A DNA stretch of 14,276 nucleotides from an uncultured Oscillospiraceae bacterium (GCA_934668605.1 CAKUNY010000041.1:1-14276); one strand, 5' to 3'; positions 1-5,023 are shown, numbered from the stretch's first letter. The notes: a model not told the origin generated them from the sequence alone. Program-made: numbers and translations.

Positions 1-446
1 ACGTTAGCAGAAACCGGCATCGGAAGCTGTAAGATCGGCGCTTTTTCCTGCTCTTGGAGCAATGCGCCGATTTCCTGCGCGGTGATGTCTGTTTCTTTGT
101 AGTCGGGATAGGTCTTTAAGAACCATTTCTTGGTCAGCGGATATTCACAGCCTTTGACTTTGGCAATGCGACGAACGGCGTTGTAGGCTTTGATTTTGTC
201 TTCGCTGTTGGTCTGCGTCCGGATATAATCCAGCATCGTCTGGAATGTCAGCCCTTTGTAGGTCTTCTTGCCGGGCTTCTTCTGGATGTCCTTTTCGATA
301 ACGCAGAAATTTGGATGCACACACAAAAGCTCTGTCAGCACTCTATATTCCGAACTTTCCGGCTTGCGTGCCTTTTTGAGCGTCGTTGCACTCGCAACAA
401 TAGAAGACGTGGAAAAATCAATAACGAACAAATTCTTTGTATTCAT
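1..446 (-). CDS. Unknown mobile-element-type protein (3' end outside window)
   Basis: The reading frame starts at ATG 446 and stays open to the left edge, giving 148 visible residues. It begins MNTKNLFVIDFSTSSIVASA. A strong GGAGG (455-459, read on the minus strand) sits 8 bases upstream and fixes the start. The protein is Lys/Thr-rich with no membrane segment or signal peptide. A central segment, about residues 60-115, has the pattern KKTYKGLTF, then MLDYI, then KGCEYPLTKKWFLKTYPDYK. I recall similar wording in uncharacterised small proteins of clostridial conjugative elements and phages, but I cannot name a family or function. Its lower GC than the genes to its right and the scrap-filled DNA upstream suggest acquired DNA. 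The gene is real with good confidence; its role is unknown. Confidence 0.75.
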   Translation of the reverse strand, partial: MNTKNLFVIDFSTSSIVASATTLKKARKPESSEYRVLTELLCVHPNFCVIEKDIQKKPGKKTYKGLTFQTMLDYIRTQTNSEDKIKAYNAVRRIAKVKGCEYPLTKKWFLKTYPDYKETDITAQEIGALLQEQEKAPILQLPMPVSAN

Positions 447-505
447 AGTGAATACCTCCTTCGCGGTTTAGGTCGCGACCCTCTGCTTCCTTTTAAGTTA
501 TCAAT
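443..505 (-). CDS. Possible 20-residue leader ORF with an ATT start
   Basis: Directly upstream of the gene starting at 446 lies a second strong site, GGAGGA (511-516 on the plus coordinates). It is 5-6 bases before ATT, which opens a 21-codon frame reading DNLKGSRGSRPKPRRRYSL after the first residue. Its TGA overlaps the ATG of the next gene (ATGA). An ATT start is rare but known (infC). Alternatively an ancestral ATG has decayed and the site is now a relic. The C-terminal half is strongly basic. Whether it is translated is inference only. Confidence 0.2.
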   Translation of the reverse strand: MDNLKGSRGSRPKPRRRYSL

Positions 506-526
506 GGCACTCCTCCTTTGCGGTTT
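455..526 (-). repeat. Duplicated ribosome-binding segment
   Basis: The 15-base stretches at 455-469 and 512-526 match at 14 of 15 positions. Read on the minus strand both end in the strong Shine-Dalgarno core AAGGAGG. They are 57 bases apart, so the start region of the unknown gene appears to have been duplicated in tandem. Confidence 0.6.
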
Positions 527-550
527 TTGTGTTTCTGAATTTGTGGCTTT

Positions 551-591
551 ATTATAAAAGAAGTACTCTACCACATAACGGCAGAGTGCTT
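551..591 (-). promoter_or_regulatory. Candidate -10 box with overlapping inverted repeat
   Basis: On the minus strand a perfect TATAAT lies at 551-556, about 105 bases upstream of the ATG at 446. No good -35 box is seen. Instead a 9-bp inverted repeat, AAGTACTCT (561-569) and AGAGTGCTT (583-591) with one G-T pair and a 13-base spacer, covers the -35 region. It may be an operator, or a weak terminator of transcripts entering from the right, since CTTTTA follows it on the minus strand. Confidence 0.4.
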
Positions 592-602
592 GAATTTGCC
601 CG

Positions 603-699
603 GATGGATTTTTCATGCCGGGATGATGCAAAGATGATGAAAGATGTTCAGAGTTGCTTCTGGATGATGGAAGATATTCAAAGATGCTCGAAGATGTAG
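603..699 (+). repeat. Degenerate 10-bp / 30-bp tandem repeat
   Basis: From 621 to 700 the motif (A/G)GATG recurs in register every 10 bases, with decamers such as AAGATGATGA, AAGATGTTCA, AAGATGCTCG and AAGATGTAGA. At a higher level 634-663 and 664-693 are two 30-bp units matching at 22 of 30 positions. In the plus frame this encodes a 31-codon ORF (604-699) with internal repeats MMKDVQSCFW and MMEDIQRCSK, but it has no ribosome binding site, so I treat it as DNA-level structure. Confidence 0.6.
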
Positions 700-737
700 A
701 AAAGTCGTTCCAAGGTGTACTTTAATTCAGAACCCCA

Positions 738-767
738 TTGTTTCGTGAACAAATCATGTGATATAAT
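738..767 (+). promoter_or_regulatory. Extended -10 promoter facing the GGGtGRT-like scrap
   Basis: TTGTTT (738-743), an 18-base spacer and TATAAT (762-767) preceded by TG at 759-760 make a good extended -10 promoter. No intact gene follows; the transcript would cross the broken GGGtGRT-like remnant and its hairpins. The core TGTGATATAATG closely matches the promoter at 2415-2426. Confidence 0.45.
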
Positions 768-818
768 GCCGTTGTAGTCAAAGCACAAGGCTCTTTTTGC
801 TACGGATGTGTTTTCTAA

Positions 819-989
819 TATGCAGGAAATCAGGGTTCCTCGTCCGGACGTGCCCGCGAGTGTTTCAACACTCCACCTGTTGGTGGAGTGTCCGTGGAAA
901 TGATGGGTTTCCTCGGCATGGGCAATAACCCCATGGTCGGCGCAACGGTTGCCGTCGCGGTCGCAGTTGACGAAGCACTGAACAAGTAA
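819..989 (+). pseudogene. C-terminal remnant of a GGGtGRT-like protein
   Basis: The frame ending at TAA 987-989 encodes the tail VEMMGFLGMGNNPMVG followed by ATVAVAVAVDEALNK. From memory this matches the C-terminus of the clostridial 'GGGtGRT' protein family (about 330 residues, function unknown). Only some 40 residues of homology remain. Upstream, family-like pieces YAG, GSSS and VPA are still seen but in different frames, separated by short extra bases and by a roughly 34-base insertion (859-893) that can form hairpins. There is no start codon or ribosome binding site for this frame. I read it as a decayed gene end. The family name rests on recall; the broken state is visible in the sequence. 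Confidence 0.5.
858..891 (+). other. Mutually exclusive hairpins inside the remnant
   Basis: GAGTGTT (858-864) is complementary to AACACTC (867-873). The overlapping ACACTCCACC (868-877) is perfectly complementary to GGTGGAGTGT (882-891) around a TGTT loop. Both cannot form at once. No T-run follows, so it is not a normal terminator. Confidence 0.6.
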
Positions 990-1030
990 GAATACGCAAA
1001 AACCTAGCATTTTCAATGAATTTGAAAAGC

Positions 1031-1110
1031 AGGTAGGAGTAGTAAATGGGGGATAGAAGAGGTTCATTCCTACATTATCCCTACACTACTCCTACACCGC
1101 ATTCCTACAC
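1031..1110. repeat. Iteron-like cluster of 11-bp repeats
   Basis: Four copies of an 11-bp unit lie in direct orientation on the plus strand: CATTCCTACAT (1065-1075), TATCCCTACAC (1076-1086), TACTCCTACAC (1087-1097) and CATTCCTACAC (1100-1110). The CCTACA cores start at 1069, 1080, 1091 and 1104, about one helical turn apart. An inverted copy, GTAGGAGTAGT (1033-1043), is an exact complement of 1085-1095. The pattern resembles binding-site arrays of plasmid or phage replication or recombination proteins; which protein, if any, is unknown. Confidence 0.6.
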
Positions 1111-1113
1111 TCG

Positions 1114-1151
1114 ATATCCTGCTGTAGATTCGTCTATGGCAGGATATTTTT
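1114..1151 (+). terminator. Candidate intrinsic terminator
   Basis: ATATCCTGC (1114-1122) and GCAGGATAT (1139-1147) form a perfect 9-bp stem with a 16-base loop, followed by a run of five T on the plus strand. The stem is AT-rich at its base, so strength is doubtful. It would end transcription entering from the promoter at 738. Confidence 0.4.
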
Positions 1152-1320
1152 ATGCTTTGGTGGTCAGGACAGCGATGTTGCCCTTATTCCCAACTTCGAG
1201 ATTCAGAGCAGCCGCGAGGTCACGCACTTTGATGTAGTTCGTTCCATCTTTCAAGATACGTTCTACAACGTGCGCTTTCCTATCGACGATGATTTTGCTC
1301 TTTTCGTTTTTGATACCGAA
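1150..1320 (-). pseudogene. C-terminal domain remnant of a phage-type cell-wall hydrolase
   Basis: The minus-strand frame ending at TAA 1150-1152 reads KIIVDRKAHVVERILKDG, then TNYIKVRDLAAALNLEVG, then NKGNIAVLTTKA. This pattern (V-E-R-I-L-K-D-G-T-N-Y-I-K-V-R-D-L) is the copper-amine-oxidase-N/stalk-like module that commonly ends clostridial N-acetylmuramoyl-L-alanine amidases and prophage endolysins. Only 56 residues remain. A TGA at 1321-1323 closes the frame upstream, there is no start codon, and the catalytic domain is absent. The next gene's terminator begins 50 bases further on. It is therefore a truncated relic, probably of a lost prophage lysis cassette. The domain assignment is from family knowledge; the truncation is visible. 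Confidence 0.6.
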
Positions 1321-1370
1321 TCACTTGCCTACGCAAGAGCGCACGGCGGCGAATATAAAGCGTAACAAAA

Positions 1371-1403
1371 AGCAGGGAACCGGAGAACCGGCTCCCTGTT
1401 TTT
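1371..1403. terminator. Bidirectional intrinsic terminator
   Basis: CAGGGAACCGG (1373-1383) pairs with CCGGCTCCCTG (1388-1398) with one A-C mismatch and loop AGAA. Five T follow on the plus strand and five on the minus strand. On the minus strand it ends the acetyltransferase gene. Confidence 0.85.
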
Positions 1404-1406
1404 CTG

Positions 1407-2042
1407 TCAATCACGAATATTTTGGATTCTTCCCAGATCACCGCTGCAAAGGGCTTCCATGCTGCGGAAAATTTTATCCGCATCCCAGTTCCACCACTGG
1501 AGTTCCTCGAGATACGCGATGAGCTCGTCGGAAAAGCGTTTGCGGATGATCCGGCACGGATTGCCGCCCGCGACACTGTAGGCAGGAATATCGCTCGTGA
1601 CGACAGAGTTTGCACCGATGATCGCGCCATCTCCGATATGTACGCCCGGAAGGACAGTCACGTTCTGGCCAATCCACACGTCGTTTCCGACGACTGTGTC
1701 GCCCTTGAACGGCAAATCGGAAAGCGACGGCGTGTGCGTTTCCCAGCCGCCTCCCATGATGTTGAAGGGATAGGTCGTGACGCTTTTCATGCGGTGGTTC
1801 GCGCCGTTCATGATGAACTCGATGCCCCGGGCGATGGCGCAGAATTTTCCGATGATGAGCTTGTCACCTAAAAATTCATAGTGGTGCGTGACGTGCGCTT
1901 CGAAGTTTTTCGCGCCCGCCGGGTCGTCATAATAGGTGTACGCGCCAACGCAGATGTTCGGCCGGGTAATGACGTTTTTGATGAAAACGACCTGCTTGAT
2001 GGCAGGATTTGGGTAGATGCTGTCTGGATTCGGGCCTGTCAT
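1407..2042 (-). CDS. Vat-family xenobiotic (streptogramin A type) O-acetyltransferase
   Basis: The product is 211 residues, a normal length for this family. It is expected to transfer acetyl from acetyl-CoA to a hydroxyl of an antibiotic; Vat enzymes inactivate streptogramin A, and the related CatB enzymes act on chloramphenicol. The N-terminus [11 protein letters not shown] matches the Vat signature MGPNP-x-x-x-YP. IGKFCAI opens the left-handed beta helix, NGANHRM carries the presumed catalytic His83, and hexapeptide repeats run about 113-150 ([22 protein letters not shown]). RKRF and WWNW mark the C-terminal tail. The start at 2042 is chosen because GGGAGG lies about 6 bases upstream and the signature begins there; the frame extends further upstream without support. 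It has its own promoter and terminator. The actual substrate cannot be told from sequence. Confidence 0.9.
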   Translation of the reverse strand: MTGPNPDSIYPNPAIKQVVFIKNVITRPNICVGAYTYYDDPAGAKNFEAHVTHHYEFLGDKLIIGKFCAIARGIEFIMNGANHRMKSVTTYPFNIMGGGWETHTPSLSDLPFKGDTVVGNDVWIGQNVTVLPGVHIGDGAIIGANSVVTSDIPAYSVAGGNPCRIIRKRFSDELIAYLEELQWWNWDADKIFRSMEALCSGDLGRIQNIRD

Positions 2043-2071
2043 AAAAAACCTCCCATCGGGGAATTTCCTCC

Positions 2072-2099
2072 AGTATACCACAGGATTTTCCGTTTGCAA
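2072..2099 (-). promoter_or_regulatory. Promoter of the Vat-like gene
   Basis: On the minus strand TTGCAA (2094-2099), a 16-base spacer and TATACT (2072-2077) form a sigma-A-like promoter. Transcription would begin about 25 bases before the ATG at 2042. No leader peptide or attenuator is seen. Confidence 0.65.
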
Positions 2100-2110
2100 G
2101 CGCGCAGGAT

Positions 2111-2148
2111 GCAAAACTGCCGCACCTCCATAGAAGAAGTGCGGCAGT
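2111..2148 (-). terminator. Intrinsic terminator of the 56-residue gene
   Basis: ACTGCCGCAC (2116-2125) and GTGCGGCAGT (2139-2148) form a perfect 10-bp stem with a 13-base loop. On the minus strand TTTTGC follows. It lies directly after the stop codon at 2152 and ahead of the Vat promoter, so the two minus-strand genes are separate units. Confidence 0.8.
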
Positions 2149-2151
2149 CTT

Positions 2152-2322
2152 TTACTGCATGGAGCCAAGCGAATCGATCGCGGTTTCGGCTTCGCGCTTG
2201 ATCGCATTGGCGGCCTTCTTGGTCTGCTTATAGACCTCGCTGTTTTTCGGCAGCATCATCGCGCCCAGCGCCCCGACCGCGACGCCCGCGCCCATCGTCA
2301 GAAAAAACGAACGTATCTGCAT
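2152..2322 (-). CDS. Small membrane-anchored protein, YtxH-like layout (56 residues)
   Basis: A 56-residue frame from ATG 2322 to TAA 2152 begins [21 protein letters not shown] strong GGGAGGG (2331-2337) lies 8 bases upstream and a good terminator follows, so the gene is convincing despite its size. Residues about 6-24 form one glycine-rich hydrophobic segment ([14 protein letters not shown]). The rest is a charged amphipathic helix ([19 protein letters not shown]). This layout, one N-terminal glycine-zipper membrane segment plus a helical tail, is that of YtxH/gas-vesicle-like small proteins, but the match is architectural only. No function can be assigned. Confidence 0.75.
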   Translation of the reverse strand: MQIRSFFLTMGAGVAVGALGAMMLPKNSEVYKQTKKAANAIKREAETAIDSLGSMQ

Positions 2323-2396
2323 GAAAAAATCCCTCCCTTCGAGCTTAGTTTCCCCGGAACGGAAGGACTCATAAGCGGCAAATCCTGCGTTTTGTC

Positions 2397-2425
2397 TGTT
2401 CAGAACGCGAAATCTGTGATATACT
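2397..2425 (+). promoter_or_regulatory. Extended -10 promoter of the PyrF-like operon
   Basis: TATACT (2420-2425) is preceded by TG (2417-2418), giving an extended -10 element. The -35 position at 17-base spacing reads TGTTCA, a weak match. The predicted start site is about 20 bases ahead of the AGGAGG-type site at 2441-2445. Confidence 0.5.
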
Positions 2426-2453
2426 GATAGACAGAAAAAAGGAGGTACGGCGA

Positions 2454-3374
2454 ATGGCTGTCGATGTATTACAGGCGAAAATCAGAAAACTGAAAAACCC
2501 GACTATGGTCTGCATCTGCCCGACCATCCGGGAGCTTCCGCTGCACATCAAGGAGGATGCGCGGCACAAATACGGGCAGACGCTGCGCGCGGCGGCCGAA
2601 GCCTATCAGACATTCTCGTTCGGTATTTTAGACGCGCTCAAGGACACGGTTCCGGCGGTGAGCATTGTAAGCGGCGCGTTTTCCGCGCTGGGAGCAGACG
2701 GTGTGGCGGCGATGCAGGAGGTGCTTTCCTATGCGGCTTCACTTGGATATTATGTTTTGCTCGATCTCATGCGCGCAGACCTCGGCACGACGGCGGACGA
2801 TCTTGCGAACGCGTGCTTTGGAAGGATTCAGGTGGGAGAAGAAAGCTTCACGCCCTACGCCTGCGACGGCGTTTTAATGAGCGGCTTTCTGGGAAGCGAT
2901 GCGGTGATGCCGTTTGCAAAATTCTGCCGCGAGGGCAAAAACGTCTTCATCGTCTCCCGAAGCTCCAACAAATCCGCCCGGGAGGTACAGGATCTTCTTT
3001 CCGGCGACCGCGTGGTCTATCAGGTGATGGCAGACCTCGCCATGCGCTGGAGCACGGGGCTTTTCGGCGCGAACGGGTATTCGGAGATCGGCATTGCCGT
3101 CGGCGCGACGAACCGGCCGGTTTTGGAGACGCTGCGGCGCAAATACGACCGGCTGTTCTTCCTCGTCCCCGGCTACGGCGCGCAGGGCGCGGGCGCAAAG
3201 GACGCGCAGTTTGCATTTGACCGCATGGGACACGGCGCGGCCATCATGGCGGGCAGAAGCATTCTGTATGCGTTCCAGAAGCAGGACGGCGACGGGCAGG
3301 ACTACCAGCAGGCAGCGCTCCAGGCAGCAGAAAAAATGAAAAAACAGATTTTGAGCTATATTACGGTGATGTAA
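2454..3374 (+). CDS. Orotidine-5'-phosphate decarboxylase-like protein lacking catalytic residues
   Basis: The 306-residue protein follows the clostridial/type 2 PyrF (OMP decarboxylase) pattern along its whole length: IRKLKNP-x-MV at the start, SNKSAREVQDL, VGAT at 216-219, LVPGYGAQGAGA (237-248) and the phosphate-loop GRSI (267-270). GGAGG at 2441-2445 fixes the ATG. The active-site positions are unusual. By hand alignment the Asp of VGLDP is Cys22 (VCICP), the Lys of VKPQ is Ser70 (VSIV), and the Lys of D-x-K-x-x-D is Met106 (DLMRAD); only Asp104 and Asp109 remain. In the family these charged residues carry out decarboxylation, so I infer a non-decarboxylating paralogue that may still bind a nucleotide or sugar phosphate. 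No pyr genes are nearby. Its stop codon abuts the next start (TAAATG), so the two genes are coupled. Confidence 0.85.
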   Translation: MAVDVLQAKIRKLKNPTMVCICPTIRELPLHIKEDARHKYGQTLRAAAEAYQTFSFGILDALKDTVPAVSIVSGAFSALGADGVAAMQEVLSYAASLGYYVLLDLMRADLGTTADDLANACFGRIQVGEESFTPYACDGVLMSGFLGSDAVMPFAKFCREGKNVFIVSRSSNKSAREVQDLLSGDRVVYQVMADLAMRWSTGLFGANGYSEIGIAVGATNRPVLETLRRKYDRLFFLVPGYGAQGAGAKDAQFAFDRMGHGAAIMAGRSILYAFQKQDGDGQDYQQAALQAAEKMKKQILSYITVM

Positions 3375-4379
3375 ATGACAACAGTTTATCTCGTGCGGCA
3401 TGCGGAGGCCGAGGGAAACACCTACCGCCGCATGCACGGACACTACAATTCTCTGATCACACAAAACGGCCTGCGGCAGATCGAAGCCCTCCGGGCGGGC
3501 TTTGCGGAAATTCCGATCGACGCGTGCTTTGCAAGCGACCTTTTCAGAACCTGCAAGACCGCGCAGTCGGTCTATCTTTCCAAAAATCTTCCGCTGCAAC
3601 CGGACAGGCGCTTTCGCGAGCTGAAAATCGGCCGCTGGGAGGATACGCCGTTTGGCTGGCTCGAGCACTTTGAAAAGCGGAACATCGATCTCTTCAACAA
3701 CGACGAGCAGAACTGGCATGTTGAGGGCAGCGAAACGTTGGAGGAATGCGCGAACCGGTTTTTGCAGGGGCTCGACGAGGTTTCCGCGGCGAACGATGGA
3801 AAGACCATCGTCATTTTCACGCACTCGTGCGCGCTGCGCGCGATGCAGAAGCGGCTTTTGAAGCTGGACGATCTGGCGCTCTGCGAAAATACGGCCGTTT
3901 CGCGCCTTCGCTGGGAGGACGGCGCGGTGACGTTTGAGCTGCTCAACGACGCGTCGCATTTAACCCCGGAGATTTCGTCGGCGCAGCGGCAGAAACGGCT
4001 CAAGCAGGGCTCGCTCGACCGGGCGGACTACAGTCTCTGGTTCGAGAAAGCTTCCGACGCGCCGGAAACGTATCTGGCAATGCTTCGGGACAAAACGGTT
4101 GGCCGGCTTGTGATAGGCGCGGGCGAAACAAAGGACACGGGCGTGATTCTGGATTTGGAGCTCGAAGCGCCGCACCGGGGCAGACGCTTCGGCCAGCAGC
4201 TTCTTGGGCAGGCCGTGTGTACGCTCAGACGGCGAGGCGTGAGGCGGCTTTTGACGACGGTTCCCGCGCAGAACACGGACGCGCTTCATTTCTTCCGGGA
4301 AAACGGCTTCGTACCGAAGGAGCATACGACCGGCGGCGAGCTTTTGGAACTGGACATCGAGGTTCGCCCGCTTCCGTAA
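3375..4379 (+). CDS. Histidine phosphatase (phosphoglycerate-mutase family) fused to GNAT acetyltransferase
   Basis: The 334-residue protein has two domains. Residues 1-190 are a histidine phosphatase: VYLVRHAEAEGN with catalytic His9, an ASDLFRTCKTA segment at 53-63, the acid-region RELKIGRWED at 81-90, and the second histidine in IFTHS (His150). Residues about 215-330 look like a GNAT acyltransferase: VILDLELEAPHRGRR with the acetyl-CoA loop HRGRRFGQQLL (267-277), then TVPAQNTDALHFFRENGF typical of the C-terminal GNAT strand-helix. The start is ATG directly after the TAA of the PyrF-like gene with no clear own ribosome binding site, indicating translational coupling. Histidine phosphatases remove phosphate from small molecules or proteins, and GNAT domains acylate amines. 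The substrates are unknown, but the fusion and coupling suggest sequential steps on one compound. Confidence 0.85.
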   Translation: MTTVYLVRHAEAEGNTYRRMHGHYNSLITQNGLRQIEALRAGFAEIPIDACFASDLFRTCKTAQSVYLSKNLPLQPDRRFRELKIGRWEDTPFGWLEHFEKRNIDLFNNDEQNWHVEGSETLEECANRFLQGLDEVSAANDGKTIVIFTHSCALRAMQKRLLKLDDLALCENTAVSRLRWEDGAVTFELLNDASHLTPEISSAQRQKRLKQGSLDRADYSLWFEKASDAPETYLAMLRDKTVGRLVIGAGETKDTGVILDLELEAPHRGRRFGQQLLGQAVCTLRRRGVRRLLTTVPAQNTDALHFFRENGFVPKEHTTGGELLELDIEVRPLP

Positions 4380-4380
4380 A

Positions 4381-4457
4381 TGAAAGGCAGCACCGCACAA
4401 ATGCGTCGACGCGCTTCGTCGAAGGCTTCCTGCCGAATTGTGCGGCGCTGCCTGAAA
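4381..4457. mobile_element. MITE-like inverted-repeat element with 5-bp direct repeats
   Basis: GGCAGCACCGCACAA (4386-4400) is the complement of TTGTGCGGCGCTGCC (4438-4452) with one mismatch. The 67-bp unit is flanked by identical TGAAA at 4381-4385 and 4453-4457, which looks like a target-site duplication. An inner 6-bp hairpin (TCGACG 4406-4411, CGTCGA 4417-4422) lies in the spacer. There is no room for a protein, so if mobile it needs a transposase from elsewhere. No T-run follows, so it is not a standard terminator. Confidence 0.55.
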
Positions 4458-4466
4458 ACAGAAAAT

Positions 4467-4501
4467 GCAGCGGCAGAGAAAGAATCTGCCGCTGCGTTTT
4501 T
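4467..4501. terminator. Intrinsic terminator between convergent genes
   Basis: GCAGCGGCAGA (4467-4477) pairs perfectly with TCTGCCGCTGC (4485-4495) around a 7-base loop; GTTTTT follows on the plus strand. On the minus strand, A-rich DNA at 4457-4465 gives a weaker T-tract, so it probably serves both the phosphatase/GNAT operon and the lipoprotein gene. Confidence 0.85.
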
Positions 4502-4503
4502 CC

Positions 4504-4869
4504 TTATTTGCCGCCCGCCATGCCGGTGCCGGAGGTGGTGCCGGTATAGGAGCCGGTTCCGTTCGCACTGCCGGTGCGGCCGGTTGTGGTGGTTGTGGTC
4601 GAGCGGGTCGTGCCGGTGCTCGGGTAGGCGCTGTAGGTTCCGTTGTACGAGCCATTGGTATACGTGCCGTTGTAGGTTCCGTTCGCGTCGTAGCCGTAGT
4701 GATAACCCGCGTAGCGGCCGTTGGTGCCGTTGACAGTGCCGTTTCTGGTGGTCGAGACATTGCTGTAGCCGCCCGCGTAGGGGTCGTCCATATACGCCGA
4801 AGCGCTGCATCCGGTGAAGACGGACGCGATGACGAGCGCGGCGAGCAGGAAAAGCGTCAATTTTTTCAT
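4504..4869 (-). CDS. Lipoprotein with Asn-Gly-Thr-Tyr repeats
   Basis: The product is 121 residues. The start at ATG 4869 is chosen because GGAGG (4878-4882) is 8 bases upstream and the signal peptide begins MKKLTLFLLAALVIASVFTGC. The lipobox VFTGC predicts lipidation at Cys21, leaving about 100 residues outside the membrane. The mature part is nearly all Gly, Thr, Ser, Asn, Tyr and Ala, with recurring NGT-Y/V units (NGTVNGTNG, NGTYNGTYTNGSYNGTY), a run of six Thr, and a GTG/SGTG tail ending GGK. It has very few charged residues and no domain. Such sequences are usually disordered cell-wall spacers or are glycosylated. No function is recognised. It is a single-gene unit with a terminator on its 3' side. 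Confidence 0.8.
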   Translation of the reverse strand: MKKLTLFLLAALVIASVFTGCSASAYMDDPYAGGYSNVSTTRNGTVNGTNGRYAGYHYGYDANGTYNGTYTNGSYNGTYSAYPSTGTTRSTTTTTTGRTGSANGTGSYTGTTSGTGMAGGK

Positions 4870-5023
4870 AGCGTGTTCCTCCAATTTTCTTGCGGCGCAT
4901 TGCTGCGCACGTGGTTTACGCGCTTAGTGTGAGCCGCGCGGAAAAGAATATGTACGTGTTTGCTTCCAAAAGCGGGCGCTTCATACAAAATCCGCCAATT
5001 TTTCAAAATTCCCGGAGGAAATA

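Noticed and set aside
678..1067. 129-codon minus-strand frame
   Set aside because: It lies antisense to the GGGtGRT-like remnant and crosses repeats and hairpins; no family resemblance and no ribosome binding site.
603..1150. CRISPR array
   Set aside because: The repeats are short (10-11 bp) and contiguous with no unique spacers, and no cas-like genes are nearby.
1046..1237. 63-codon plus-strand frame with a GGAG at good distance
   Set aside because: It translates the iteron-like repeats and then runs antisense to the hydrolase remnant; the composition is not protein-like. The ribosome-site match comes from the inverted repeat copy.
1057..1365. Open plus-strand frame ending at TAA 1363 just before the terminator
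   Set aside because: It has no ATG and is antisense to the clearly family-like cell-wall hydrolase remnant.
447..1370. tRNA or other standard RNA gene serving as an integration site
   Set aside because: No cloverleaf, T-loop (GTTCRANNC) arrangement or acceptor stem was found on either strand by eye.
2874..3959. 361-codon minus-strand frame opposite the PyrF-like and phosphatase genes
   Set aside because: Shadow of GC-rich coding DNA. It is Arg/Ala/Val-rich, has no domain or ribosome binding site, and both plus-strand genes are clear homologues.
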